Source of the DNA: Sipunculus nudus
Lineage: Eukaryota > Annelida > Sipuncula > Golfingiida > Sipunculidae
Assembly (NCBI GenBank): GCA_026874595.1
Contig: CM049310.1
Location: 39,623,558-39,687,557, forward strand
DNA length: 64,000 nt
Direction: 5' to 3'
Numbering within the stretch: the stretch's first letter is position 1; every line of letters starts with the position of its first letter. Shown piece after piece: positions 35,376 to 47,933 of this stretch. Under the pieces are notes generated by a model. That model did not search any database. It worked only from the letters and a program-made list of their open reading frames with translations, and was not told where the DNA came from. The position numbers were made by a program, and so were the translations under genes.

Positions 35376-35510
35376 TAAGTATTTGTTATTGTTAGTTAGT
35401 TATGAAGTTAAAGTCCATATTATTGTTTTTTTTATGGTGAATAAGTTTCTGTTGAAACTATTTGTGTGGCGTATATATGGATATTTCTCTCACACTTTTT
35501 CCATCTCGTC

Positions 35511-35516
35511 TCTCTC

Positions 35517-35592
<76 letters not shown>
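35511..35592. repeat. (CT)n microsatellite
   Basis: Longest CT run in the window, 3' of copy 8. Confidence 0.95.
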
Positions 35593-35595
<3 letters not shown>

Positions 35596-35855
35596 CACAC
35601 ATGCACAGATGCATGCAAGCACAAAACAAATTTGACGCACAGGTTTGTTAGAATCACAAAAACCAGAGGCAACGTTTCAGGAATATGTAATTTATTATGC
35701 CATATATACAGAACAAAGTATCACCATATATTTATAACATCTTATGTGATGTATATTAACAGACGTATTTACAGACTATAAGCATTAAAAGTCTATACAT
35801 ATCACAGGCAATATCACAGTTGTGCTGTCCTCGTGCGCAAATTATCCATAGTAGT

Positions 35856-36428
35856 TTATAAATCCCTATAGTTCTGACTTATGTCAAGTTCACAGATCAA
35901 GTCCATCCTGATATCAGGCAAACAGTCCTCCCAGGATCTGAGTGCGATGGTTTCTTCCAAGGAAAAGGAACTCTCATGGCTGCTCTCATTCTCACTGACC
36001 GCAGAATTGTGCCAAGACAAACAACATGATGACTGTGTGAAGTTACCATCTGCCGGTAGAGGGCAGACTCTGTCTGTCGTCTGATGCGCTTCTGCCGTTG
36101 CCATCCTCACAAGCAGAGCTGGTTGTGGCGCCCTCTGTCCTCGCTCCTCTTCAAGAAGTCCAGAGAATTTACTGTAATCTATGTGGTACTCTTATCCGAC
36201 CTGGATAGAGAGAGGCTGGTCTACCGGCACGGAGGGTTCTGTCGTCTGCCCTGAATGTGACGTCATCTTTAGGTTAGCCATGGGTTCGTATTGGCTGTAA
36301 CAGTATTGTTCCTTGAAATAACTGTATGAATTGTAACAACGCGAGTCGCCCTGAGGTAAATATTCCCTTGAGAAAGATGTCGTCTGCTGCAATGGATAGC
36401 ACCAAGTTGTCATGAGTAGAGCTGCCAT
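35856..36428 (-). pseudogene. Tyr-rich family copy 8 (class A), single nonsense codon
   Basis: Start MAALLMTTWCYPLQQTTSFS at 36428 (an in-frame upstream ATG at 36455 also exists). The Tyr-rich segment is shortened (CYNSYSYFKEQYCYSQYEP). The frame is open except that the Ser codon in QVGSEYH reads TAA, ending the protein at ~78 residues. Beyond it the family frame continues to ISQNYRDL with a slightly altered motif (FSLEETIALRSWEDCLPD). The lesion is one base (TCA to TAA), so this copy is either recently dead or, less likely, read through. Confidence 0.8.
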
Positions 36429-36860
36429 GTATGCCAATGACACCTGGTCTTTCAATAAAATTGTCTATATAATGTCAAGAATTTGGCTGATTTGATACTT
36501 TTGATCAACCTGCAGTGTTGTCGTGGTGTATCTCTTGAGGTTCTCAGATCATCTGTTGAAGATTAACGGGGGGCATTATTTTTATATGATGTCTTCCGTC
36601 TTGTGGAGTGCTCAGAGTTTGTCACATCCAGCCATTGAGGACGCGTTGTTTCAAAGAACACTGGACAAACAACAGAGTGTGCTGATAACTCATTAACGGC
36701 TCTTAAAAGAAAAAAGAGAGCGGGTGTTGTCGTCGCCATTCAGGCGTAACCAATACATGTCCACTTTGAGGACGGGGATTTCTTGTGTGATCCAAACAAT
36801 ATTTGATGTTAATTAATACGACATAACAAGGGACCTACGGTTTGACTGAACTGATGCGTG
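36429..36860 (-). promoter_or_regulatory. Class A promoter region of copy 8
   Basis: Carries CATATAAA (36581-36588) ~156 bp before the ATG, GTGACAAACTCTGAGCACTC, ACAACGCGTCCTCAATGG, CCAGTGTTCTTTGAAACAA, TTTTAAGAGCC, GGCGACGACAACACCCGC and a changed CAAACAATATTTG. All blocks are recognisable. Confidence 0.65.
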
Positions 36861-39098
36861 ACCGACTATAGTATGTAACTTCACTTTCTGTTGTTAACAA
36901 ACTGTCTTTTAATTACATTTACTTAAAAGACTAAATTTATCACACTATGAAAATTACAAGAGAAGGACTGATTTAATATCAATAATCATAATTGTAAGTA
37001 AATAACAAGAGTACCGCAAACGTGAATGATACGCCTGTCATGTATCTGGTGACCTCTGACCTCATTAAAAATGCGTGAAATTTGATGAGAAGGTAATTCG
37101 TGAGAAATATGTATAAAGAGTTTAATGAAACTCGATAGGATTTCTGGTAAGTCACCCAGGTGCCTCCAAAGCACGGTGACCTCCGACCTCATTAAATATG
37201 TATGGATTTTGCAGGAAATCGAACTTAGGCGAGATATTTTATTGATTAACATTTCTGATGAGTTTTATCAAAATCCTTCATATTCTTCATAAGTTATCGC
37301 GGCATAGTGTCCCGTGGCTTATTAAATATACGGTAATGTTGCCGATAATCGAACTCGGACAAGATAATCTTTTGATAAGTAGACATGGTAAGTAGAAGGT
37401 CAGCTTCGTGAAAATCTATCAAAGCCCCGGTTAGTTATCGCGGCGACACTAAAAGACGACGGATGGACAGACGGACGGACGGTGGGTTACGGTATACCAT
37501 ATATACATATAATACTCCCGTCGGCATGGATTACGGTGTTGCTCTCCATGATTAGGTAAGGCCTCTTATATCTATCTGTACCCAAAGTGTTGGCTTCATT
37601 AACAATATTGGTATACCAGGTGTCTGAATACATTTATATAATGCTGTGGTTCCTGAGTCTTTATCAGTCACTGAATATACTTTTCTTTGGTTGTATTATT
37701 ATTACTATTTATTGTTAACCATTATTTATTAACATTCATTTAGACTGGCTTGAGCTTGCTATGTCGTTAATCCCAGAAGGCCATGATATAACACAGTCAT
37801 AATATAGGGGATTATAATACAGTATAGCTATAGCCTAGTAGACGGATTAAAAATAAATCCAGTACATGGCCGTTAAAGTACTGAAACCGGAGTGTATTGA
37901 AATTGTAAAGATGAAATAACAAGTTTGGTATAAATACAAGATTATGTTGTATGTGCCAGTTAACGAAGATTGGTAAAGCACTTGGAGCAAATAATAATAA
38001 TAGTAATAGTAATAATAATAGAATAAAAATAATTTATAATAAAAATAATGATAATAATAATAATTATTATTATTACTGTTATTCTGTTATTTCTGTTTTT
38101 ATTGTTATAATTATCATTATTATTATTATAATTATTATAATTATTATTATAATATGTATTATTATTATTATCATTATTATTACATTGAACAAATGATGAA
38201 CACTTAGCCCCAGACCACATATTGGACAAACATCAGAGTCGGTTGATAATTTACTAACCCCTCTTTATAGAACAAAGAGAGCGGTTGTTGGTGTTACCAG
38301 TAAGCCGTGACAAAAGCGATTCATTATCGCAAAGAAACATGGTTTGAAGTTAACTGATGACGTACCAGAGGCCTCATAGCTTGACAGAGCTGAAACGTGA
38401 AAGGGCAAACTCTAATGGTCACTTAATACAAGTAACAAACCACGTTTGATCTTATTTACTTGATCTTATAAATGTCTTGTATCAATATTTTAGTTCTCTG
38501 CTTGTAATAACAGCTACGTTACAAGTCGGAGAGAGCCTTATGCCATATATAACTTGCATGTGGTGTATCCTTATGCAGGGGCGTCAATACGTCAATAATG
38601 TTTATAGAAAAAAAATTCCAAAAAATCCCCCTCCACCGCATGTGGTGTATCCTTATGCAGGGTCGTCAATACGTCAAAAATGTTTATAGAAAAAAATTCC
38701 AACGAAGATAAATTGACGCCACTGTCCGTATGGGGAAAATTATGTAATATTTATGGTTTTAATGCATATATATTTTATTTTTAAAAGTTTTTTTAACGTT
38801 CAGTATTTACATTATTTTAATGTTTCATATTTAATCATAATTTTTAATTGCGATATTTTTTCCGTAATTATTTTATTTTGTTTAACTAAGTTTTTTTATT
38901 ATATCTATGTCCATTATTAAAATGTTTAATTGTGATGTGTGGTTATAGTAGGGTTTATATGTTATGATTTTTTTAAAATTATGTTCATTTTTTTAAATTA
39001 AAATTCCTATAATTTCATTTTTAATCATAATGCTAAAATGCTATATTTTTCTCAAATTAGTTTTCATTAAGTTTTTATAATTATTTTTAATATTATGA

Positions 39099-39100
<2 letters not shown>
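36861..39100. repeat. Duplicated distal block, copy 1
   Basis: Matches 51900-53600 in order: TTACGGTGTTGCTCTCCATGATTAGG (37532), the ATGCTGTGGTTCCTGAG phrase (37641), AAATAATAATAATAGTAATAG trinucleotide repeats (37990-38190), GACCACATATTGGACAAACA (38212) and CAGCTACGTTACAAGTCGGA (38510). 38212-38400 also contains degraded distal class-A promoter blocks (AACAAAGAGAGCGG, TGACAGAGCTGAAACGTGA). An 82-bp tandem duplication from about 38557 is absent from the sister block. No gene seen. Confidence 0.7.

Positions 39101-39103
<3 letters not shown>

Positions 39104-39156
<53 letters not shown>
39104..39156. repeat. (TA)n microsatellite
   Basis: TA run that abuts the SINE-like element at 39157-39345, possibly its tail. 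Confidence 0.95.
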
Positions 39157-39159
<3 letters not shown>

Positions 39160-39345
39160 TTCGTGAATGTTATTCTGTATTACTGACATATGAAGACTTC
39201 TTACTTCGTATTCAAAGGAGGGAATGAACCCGAAATATATGCCACTATGGGAATTTTGTGACACGAATGTTTGGTTGGCCTTTTTATGGATAAGTCCCCA
39301 GCAACCTTTCTTTAACTAAAATTTGAACCTACCCTGGCCCTACAC
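39157..39345 (-). repeat. SINE-like element with (AT)n tail, copy 1
   Basis: Shares ~170 bp with 57080-57250. On the minus strand it has CGGGTTCATTCCC, a B-box-like motif (CGGGTTCGTTCCC in the second copy), an AAGGCCAACCAAAC segment upstream, and ends at a TA microsatellite in both places. Best explained as a tRNA-derived SINE; the A box is not certain. Confidence 0.5.
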
Positions 39346-39919
39346 CTGTTTCATAGTTATACACTGGACACGCTTTCTCAAAACATTAAATGTGCTAATT
39401 CTTAGTCATTGTCACATCCCCGAAGGAATGAACTTCCAGGTTCTTTTAAAGGGAAATTGAGATGGCTGAAGCTCACACATCCACTCAAGAAAGGCACGTG
39501 TAATGGGAACAATAATATATAATAAAATAAAATAACTTACAATCCACTGGAGACGACGTTTCACCAAATCTCGACAATATCCACTGAGTCCTATTTATGG
39601 ACACGACACAGAGTCCTGTTTATTCTTAACCCGGTATCACAACACAGAATGTTCTTTCATCACTGAAGCTGGTCCGCTGGTCATATGACCGTCGCTCACG
39701 TGACTGGCTAGAAGTGTAGCCCTGTGTCCCCGTACTCAGCAACATTGAACACTGGCGCTTCTCCCCCGGACAAATCACTGGTTTACCTCCGTCTCTCTCT
39801 CTCCTAGGAAATCATCTCACAAAAACACAGACTGGTAGGCTAATAGCCTCCACTGTCGTAGCACGATAACAATGCGGCAGAATTACAGGACGAGTATAAG
39901 AGAATGCCGTGATAACAAT

Positions 39920-40485
39920 GAAAGATCTCTATGAACCAATAGACCAATTTGGGGAGTTAGATGTCAGTAAATTTTTAAAGCGAGTAAAAGCTAGGCGGAA
40001 AAAATCGTAACCACATGCAGAGTGAAATGAAATATCCTGATCTTGGTGTTGTAAGTGATCCGTCAGATATTGCCAGTGGTTGCGGGACATACTTAAAAAA
40101 TTATACACCCTTCTTGAAAGATCTTATTTTGACGTAGATCGTAAAACTGATATCGAAAAAGTATTCTATGTGTATCTCAGTGAGACTTATGAAAACCACT
40201 GTCCAAGATAAAACAGACTGAAAACATTTTATTTGGTGAACAAAGAAATTCGAAAACTAAAGGAAAATTAAAGCCCCGAACGTAACGAAGATCTCCGATA
40301 TGGGGGCACTGAACTTGTGAGGCATATTACGAATCTCTTTAATCTTATCTTTAAAACTTAGAAAATCCCCCAAAGCAAAGAAGAAGCGGATAATTATTAT
40401 AATTCCCAAACCTGCACTCTGATCAGGTTCTGATCCAAAGAAATACGGGGATATCACCCTTCTTTCATCTTTGTATATCAGTTAA
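39920..40485 (+). pseudogene. LINE RT 5' domain fragment
   Basis: Plus-strand frames with several stops. QFGELDVSKFLKRVKARRKK resembles the linker before RT. DLRYGGTELVRHITNLFNLI then KIPQSKEEADNYYNSQTCTL and EIRGYHPSF match the start of the RT domain (lk.gg..l...l..lfN.i......P..w......i.KpG...d..nyR.i). Truncated at both ends. Confidence 0.65.
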
Positions 40486-40489
40486 GCCC

Positions 40490-40920
40490 CGTTCCCACTT
40501 TCAGGAATTTGACACCGAATCGCCACGAATTGACATCATTATAATTCGTTCGGACGCCGTGGTGGTGTCATGGATGATGTCTTGAACATTCGGCAATGTT
40601 CGTAGCGAGGTCTTGAGCCCTCAGAACTTGTGGCGCTATTTTTGAAATGTTCAAAAATTAAGCATTTTCGTCACAAGTCGTAGCTAAGTCGTAACAATTT
40701 CTTGATGAGTCGTATAAGAGTCTTCATAATTCGTGTTCATTCGTGATTTTAAACAATGTCACGAATGCTCACGAAGGACTACGACATTGACACGACTTCA
40801 ATGGGAATACATTACGACTACAACAAGAACCTCTCAAGAGAGAGCTCGTTCATAAAGCCCCCTTTTTACTTCCACGAATTTTGCGCCGAATCACCACGAA
40901 CTGCATTACATAATGTAATA
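40490..40920. repeat. Repeat with CCGAATCNCCACGAA direct copies
   Basis: CACCGAATCGCCACGAATTG (40510) and GCGCCGAATCACCACGAACT (40882) are ~370 bp apart in direct orientation, each preceded by AGCCCC and a pyrimidine/CACTT-like lead. The intervening DNA is rich in CGAA/TTCGT words (many ACGAAT, TTCGTG). It has the look of a non-autonomous repeat whose ends I cannot define. Confidence 0.4.
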
Positions 40921-42144
40921 GAAAATTAGGTTTCTTAATGATTTTGAACTTCTAACAAACAAACGCGGATAAAGGTTAAGAAGAAAGAAAGAAATTTGAA
41001 CTAAACTAATTTGAAGAAGCTGAATCAAATTACGTTTACTTTGTTATTTGTAACTTCTTTGTAAACAAATGAGGACGTTTTTGCAGTAAGTTAACCATGT
41101 AGATTTGTAAATTAATTTTAAAGAAAAAAAAATATTTGTATTGTGGATATTGGTTGAAAAATAAATTTGAACCAAAAAAATTTTAAAAAGCTGAATATAT
41201 AATATACAGTTTCGTCATACTTAAACATACTGTCAGTATAATAAATTATGAATTTCCTATTTCATTATTGGAGAATAATTCTGAGCCTTACACAAAGTGA
41301 TATTAAAAGAATGATCTTATATCAAATTGAGAGCTGAATTAATTAGATATTTCAACCAATATTTTGAGAATACAGATATTTTACATCCGATAAAAGCGGT
41401 CGTCTGGACCTAAAGAAGTGGACGTCGCATATACCTATCTAACAATCCAGTATATTGTTAATCTGTTGGTCTATAGGACACATTTATATTTTTTTTATAT
41501 TCTGAACATTTTTCGAATATATCAGTCGTCATATACTATTCCCAAGGGTAACTTCGGGTACACATTCTTTGAAGAAATCTACATTTTATACTTAACTTTT
41601 TTTTATAAATTTAAGTAGAAACAGACACAAGAAAACCAAAGGTTTGTTTATTTTACCTGTTCAGTATGAAAACATGTTTAAGATATGTTAAATTACTATG
41701 TATATATTAAATCCATTGAAGCAATCAAACAAGTCTTTTTAAATATTTTGTGAATTTTGGTTTGAATGATTACTTACACTTATTAAAATTATTTTTTCAT
41801 TCCAAACATCAAACATTTCATATACATGTATATTAATAATAAGCATGGCTAAAATTTGTGCTTTTAAGTATTCTTAATATGTAAACCTTTGGGTCATAAA
41901 ACCTTTTACTATTATTTTCCTTGTACCACTACAGTTGCATTCATTACATGTTAAATGGATTTACTTAACAATATACGACCTCATTTTGTGGCCTTGGGCG
42001 GGGAAAAATGAAATGCATGGGCACCAAGCGCCCTGCATATACCTGGCGGGTTCATATCAATAAATGTATTAATTTTGGGCATTGGTGTAATGCACGTAAG
42101 GGATGTTTGCCGGCAAGGGACGAGTATTGTGTGTATGTGTTCAT
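40921..42144. other. Intergenic, no gene seen
   Basis: AT-rich sequence with no recognisable coding or repeat structure; the ORFs at 41418 and 41981 lack support. Confidence 0.5.
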
Positions 42145-43255
42145 AAGATTCGTGGCTTAAAATCTTACAATCCGTTAAAAGACTAACAAAATTCTTTAAA
42201 GAAAAACTTTCGAAATCAAGCACGGTTATTTACAAAATGTCACGGGGCCAGTTCTTTGACAAAATGGTTGCGGGGTGGGGGGGGGGGGGGGTGATAAGGG
42301 GTCGCTCTGAATTTCCCTGCCTATCTTTCCTACACAAACTCCAGGACAAATAATCAATCAATCAATCGATCTTAGCAAGTCGTGTCGTCAGTTTGTTATT
42401 CTGCCCGTCTGTCCAGCCTTTATGCTCTTTTTACTTATTAATCTTAGATTAGACATACAGTAAGATGCAAATAAGGTCTATCTGAAAGCCTCCAAGTTTC
42501 TATCCTGGTTCCCGGCGTACAGGTACAGTGCTTGTTGGATATTTATCTTTAATGTAAGGGTATATTTCAGAAGTACTGATATATCTGCACTGCAAGATTA
42601 TTTAATAATTCTGAAAATGAAATTGTGTTATATAGTTTGTACCTTGCAGAGGATAAAGAGAGGTGGGCAGGGAGATTGTAATCACACAAATGACCGACTT
42701 TTACCAAATAGTTTCTTAGTGGATGCACAGCGTTAGACTCTGTTTCATCGTGAACTGCAGACTTGACAGAATTCAACTGTAAGGCCAAAATATAAAAATA
42801 AAAGGCATCGTTCTCAGGCACCGCCCACGAGAATTTCAACCCCTCGCACCAAAAATTTTTATTTTAATTTTCATCTTTCAAGAAGATAAAATAATACAAT
42901 TTTGATACAATTTCCTTTGTTATGTAGTGCTTTTACCTGTTTAGGAAAATATTTCTGTAATTTTCATGATTTTCCCTGATCAAATGACATTTTTATCGAA
43001 ACATGCAAAAAAGGGTAAAAATAAAATATCGCCCGCCCGCAATGATTTCTGCAAAAAAGTGCCTGAGAACCAAACCCTTTATTTTTGGCCTAAAGGCTTA
43101 TAAGGGCTTGAATGAATGAATATTTTATTCAGGTATAAAGGCCTCCGGCCCATAGATCCAAGACAATAAAGAAAGAAGTGTAATCATTACATAAATCTGT
43201 GGTGCTCATCCAAGGTAATGCATAAACGCAAAAGTATGAAAAAAGGTGCATGAGT

Positions 43256-43293
<38 letters not shown>

Positions 43294-43753
43294 TAATAAT
43301 TTAAATATGAAATCAGCCATTAGATATCTGAAATTTGAAACCCGGTGTAAAGACATTGTGTTCAAACTTTTGTCACACTATGGAGATCTCCAACAGATTT
43401 ACCAACGTCTCCAGTAAAAAATAATAGTACATGTATTAACAATACATTTGTACTTGGTTAAAAGTGTGCTGCCACCTATAGGCAGACATACGATTCATCC
43501 TTCCCTCTTGTGTTGCTCTAGAGTTAACCTGAAACATAAAACTTGAATGTTTTTACACATATTGACATGAAGATTTTATGATAATAATTTATAATAAACA
43601 GAAAGGTGTTACATAAATCTTTAAATGCAAACTGATAAGGAAGTATAATTATACAACACACATGAATTAATTATTGGTGTGAGCAATTATTATGCAGATG
43701 TTACACATAAAAATGATTAATGTAGATGTTCTTTTTTTCAAATGAGTTAAATA

Positions 43754-43807
<54 letters not shown>

Positions 43808-45450
43808 GATTTTTCACTGTATAAATATTTTTGCTTGACGTCAGCTGAATAATGCTATTCGTATTGTTTCGAAACCATATATTCACTTAGATATTTTCTT
43901 CTTAGTTCGTTATATAAATTGCATTTCTTAATAAAATGACTTTCATTCTCTATAACATTAACCCCTGATTGAAGCAGAAAGTGCATAACCGATTTGTTTT
44001 TGGAAAGTTATGTCATATTCCTGTTTCAATTTCTAGGACATGTTGAAAACAACTTAGTCTGGACAGACTTTGTCTGTGTCTCATATTTGGTATACAGGTC
44101 AAATATTTTTTTTCTGTTTCCAGCAAAGATTTGTACTTCATGTAACTTTGTAGTTTTTATTACTGACTATTTTAATGCCATTCTTGTTTTCAAACATGTC
44201 TTGCACTCTCTGCTGAAACATGCTTAAGAGAACATTCACACCCCCCAACATCCTGGATGGTTCAGGCAAAACCAAATTTGTTACTAGATATGATATTTTC
44301 CACCTTTGTTGTCAAGTTGGTGAGTCTAGCTGGTACAAACAAAAGAAATGCCTGTTTGACAAGCCTTATGTCAGGCATGTTCAATATATTGACCCAGTAT
44401 TTTATCAACTTTGTAATACAATATATTTTAATAGGTAATCTCCCACATTCACCTAAAATGGCTAGAATAACCTTGGACCAGAATATTATATTTATTTATT
44501 TCGTACGCCTTTACCGTATATTTATCCCTCGTAGACCTACTGCTACTTTTGAAGACCAAACGCATAAAGAATAAGCCAGTCTAATTAAAGATTTCCTAAT
44601 CAGCAGTAAGTGGATATAATAAAACAATACTACCTAGGTGCATGCTGTAGCCGAGCGACCACTGAACGACAATTCTCACGGGGGAAGGCTTAAATAATAA
44701 ATACAGGAAGGGGACATTTACTGAATAGTAAATACTAAGGAAACATAGTGCTATAATTGTATTTACACACCTGAACAATCTTACTTAGTACTCTGATGCC
44801 CGATCAAGTCAACACCTGGGGTACAGGCACAATAGACCTTACATTATCAACCGGAACCACACCGTAATCCTTGTTAACTGGTCAAGAACATGTGGATGGG
44901 GAGCAGTCACAGAGATGCATTTACACCTGAGAAAGGGCGCCGAGCATCCAGGGGAATAAACGGGACACACAGTTTACATTATTAATTACCTATAATTATG
45001 GTTGTTAACATTGAATCAGACCTTCTGTTGTAATAACTCATGTATCACTTTTACTCTTTGAAGTATACTAACATGAAGGGTAGTTTGTTAACAACAATAA
45101 ATGAAGGTAGACTGCTCGACGGGTCACGCTTCAGTTCTGTCAAACACGGTGTGTTTCTTCAGTAAAACCACCAAGTCCCTACATTCAAGTAACGCCTGAA
45201 TAGCTATTGAAACCGGTGGTGGTCGGGTGTTTTATTCTTGGAAAGAAAGTTTTCAGAATTAAAGACTAATAATTAATTTTCATGAACCGTTTAAAAGGCA
45301 AATGCTTTTATTGTCATTTCAAAAGTACACACGCGCACATTTGCTATAGCCACTGCTTAAGCACTTAACTATCACTATCACAACCTAAATAACCTAAAAT
45401 GCTTACCCCTTGTGTCCTTATCCTTATTAAAAAATAGTTTAAAGCAAAAT
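42145..45450 (+). repeat. Plus-strand duplicated flank module, copy 3 (gene-less)
   Basis: Homologous to 17813-20935 and 25721-28460: CTTTCGAAATCAAGCACGG (42208), G run (42275-42290), TCGTCAGTTTGTTATTCTGCC repeats (42384), GAGCGACCACTGAACGACAATTC (44651), ACATTATCAACCGGAACCACACC (44840), orphan promoter (45050-45215) and AACCTAAATAACCTAAAATG (45383). No tyrosine-rich coding sequence precedes it. About 1 kb in the middle (43000-44500) is extra sequence, including a minus-strand LINE 3' end at 43095-43200 with a TTCATTCATTC tail and a (TA)n run at 43752-43805. Confidence 0.7.
45050..45215 (+). promoter_or_regulatory. Orphan class-A-like promoter fragment 3
   Basis: GACGGGTCACGCTTCAGTTC, TGTCAAACACGGTGTGTTTC, AGTAACGCCTGAATAGCTAT: the most degraded of the three orphan fragments, lacking the CAAACAATGTTTG palindrome. 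No gene follows. Confidence 0.4.
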
Positions 45451-47620
45451 TTTACACTCGTCTGAAGGTTCTAAGTAACTGTTTAATAATTTATTTTTAT
45501 CTCTTAAAAGTTTGAGGTTATACTCAACTAGTTTTCCGTTTCCAGTTATACAAGTTATTAGTTCATATGTGAAATATCACATAAAAAAACTGCCGTGTAT
45601 GTAAAAGGGTTTGTATGAAATATATATTTCTATTTACTGTTATCATTTTGTCAGTTTTGTTCTGATCGTCTCTCAATACAAACAACCACAGAAAATAAGA
45701 CAATTGTTATATTTCGAACCATAGTATATCATATAAACTGACACTTTTATTTGAAATTTAATTTAATCAAATTCTTCCATGAATACGAAATAACCACTGG
45801 TTTTAAAATGGCACTGCTAGAAGCACAAAAACCCCAAGCGAAACCACGATTAGATCGCTCTTTAAGGCTTTTGAACAAAACATTGATCGCACTTTAACGT
45901 TCGAGATCGAGTTCTGCACTCTGGATTGGCTGGTCTCTGCTGCTGGGGCCCTAGCCGGTGCGTGGCCCGCTCGAGGCTTTGTGGATGTGGGTGCTGTGGC
46001 TTTCCTCGGTCACCGGTGCTAGTAAAACTGTGGCGGCTGTTACAACCCATAATGTATTAACCGGCCCATATTGTAATAACGGCCCATATTGTAATAAAAA
46101 ATGCCCCATATTGTAATAAACCATACCCTGCCCATGTTGTAATAAAAAGGGAAGTGGGAAAAACGGCCCATATTGTAATAACACATGTTTAAGCTCAAGA
46201 ATGAATCCCAAATCAAACAGGCGACATGTCGTTTGAGAATACCTTCTAACATGACATCCATTTTTGGTTCCTCATTAGTATAACAGATGCAGTCATAATG
46301 GAAATCCAGTGCTTTTCATATTTGTATGTTCACGTAAACATTCACGTCACAGGAAGTCAACATTTATGTTGTCTACGAAAATTTGACATAAATTTAATCA
46401 TAAATCTTCTGAACTTCATTTTTTACAATATTGGCCTTTTTGCCCCTTTTAACCCCCCCCCCCCCCCCCATGTTGATTACAGCAAAAGTGACGTACAGTT
46501 ATTACAATCGTACTCATTTATAATCAAAGTATTGGCCATTATTACAATATTGGCCGTTTTTACAACAAAATGGGCCATTTAAACTACAATATTAGCCATA
46601 TCGTAACAACGACCCATAATGTTATAACCGTCTCATATTGTAATAACGGCCTATATTGTAATAAAAATGACGCATACTGTTATAATTTCAAAGTACCAAT
46701 ATTGTTATGAAACTGAAACATCTGACTTTGACTAAACGGTGGATTGCCCTTGAATTCGGTATGCCTAATTATCTTGAAGAACGTGAACTGCTCCATTTTC
46801 TTAATTTTTATACGTTTCTACTTTCATTTTTGAGGACAACAGTATATAATTTCTCCTAAACTTCATTTATTAAGCCTCCTCCCGTAGGGAGGGGACGCTT
46901 CTACTTGTTGATGTGTTTATTTCTTTATCATTATTTGGGGCAAAATACTTTGTTGGACTTTCTTAGGTCCTCCGAGTGCAAAACCACCGATTTTTTTCTT
47001 CTTTCTTTTGCCCTTGTGTGAGCTTTCAAAAACTAACCTTCGGCTGTAAAATCAGTCACGGGAGACAGAATTGCACCTGTTATTTATTGTTGACCTTGAC
47101 CTTATTTCCAAGCTCTTACACCACATGTATATCAAAATACCCATTATCGCTCGATTCTATCCCAGTTTGAGCTAGCTCTCAAACACGGCTGATCATCCAA
47201 AACTTTATTTGGGTCAGAGTAATATTGACAGGTAATATCTTTGCAACTGGTGTTTATTTCGGACCATAATCTAATTTTCGAGCCATCCATATATTTAGTC
47301 ATTTTCAAAATTATCCTGTTTACCCTGTTTAAATATTTTATCATCCCATCAAAACACTGATTCAACAAAAAAGTTAACATGACCCATGGCTATATTTCTT
47401 TCATATTAGCTTGGTCACCGGCATTTTGGTTCATCTAAACAGATAGTGATTATGTGAGTCCAGTGGTATTTCATACCTGTATGTTCACTTACACATTCGT
47501 GTCACGAAAAGTCAATAGCTGAATTGTCAAAGTTAATGTGCATGAAATCTGAATTATCAAATTAGTTTATTTTTTAATAAATATAAATTTGGAAACATGA
47601 GTTCAGTTCTCTGTCTGATT
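45451..47620. other. Intergenic with short repeated words
   Basis: No gene recognised. 46055-46180 has about five copies of GGCCCATATTGTAATAA-like words. 46425-46700 has further copies, some inverted (TTACAATATTGGCC), around a C run at 46452-46469. The rest is unique AT-rich DNA. Confidence 0.5.
46055..46700. repeat. CCCATATTGTAATAA word repeats, both orientations
   Basis: Direct copies near 46060, 46080, 46104, 46130 and 46167. Inverted ones (ACAATATTGGCC) near 46424 and 46540. Direct ones again near 46632 and 46652. Spacers vary, so it is not a simple tandem array. Facing clusters could form a large, imperfect hairpin. Confidence 0.6.
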
Positions 47621-47635
47621 TTTATTCGTACTCAT

Positions 47636-47640
<5 letters not shown>

Positions 47641-47695
<55 letters not shown>
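47641..47695. repeat. (CT)n microsatellite
   Basis: CT run after a short C run, 3' of copy 9. Confidence 0.95.
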
Positions 47696-47698
<3 letters not shown>

Positions 47699-47933
47699 CA
47701 CACAGCTACACATTCATACAGAAGAGGATCCTTTAACAAACAAACGATCGAAGGCATAATACATATAACTTTGTGTTTATAATGTAAGGCACAATAATCA
47801 GTAATAAATATCACATAAATAATAAATATAGTAATATCACATTTGGTATCACTCCTTTATGTATTTATCCCAGAACAAACAGTGTAAATATCACAGATAG
47901 TATCACAGTTTAGCGGCTCGTGTATAAAAGTTA

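Noticed and set aside
37985..38196. Asn- or Ile-rich ORFs
   Set aside because: Translation of ATA/TTA microsatellite.
44220..44574. Overlapping ORFs of 72 and 105 aa
   Set aside because: No motif, splice site or repeat match; composition similar to non-coding surroundings.
45862..46261. Minus ORFs with YNMGR repeats
   Set aside because: Translation of the CCCATATTGTAATAA words, which also occur inverted and out of frame.
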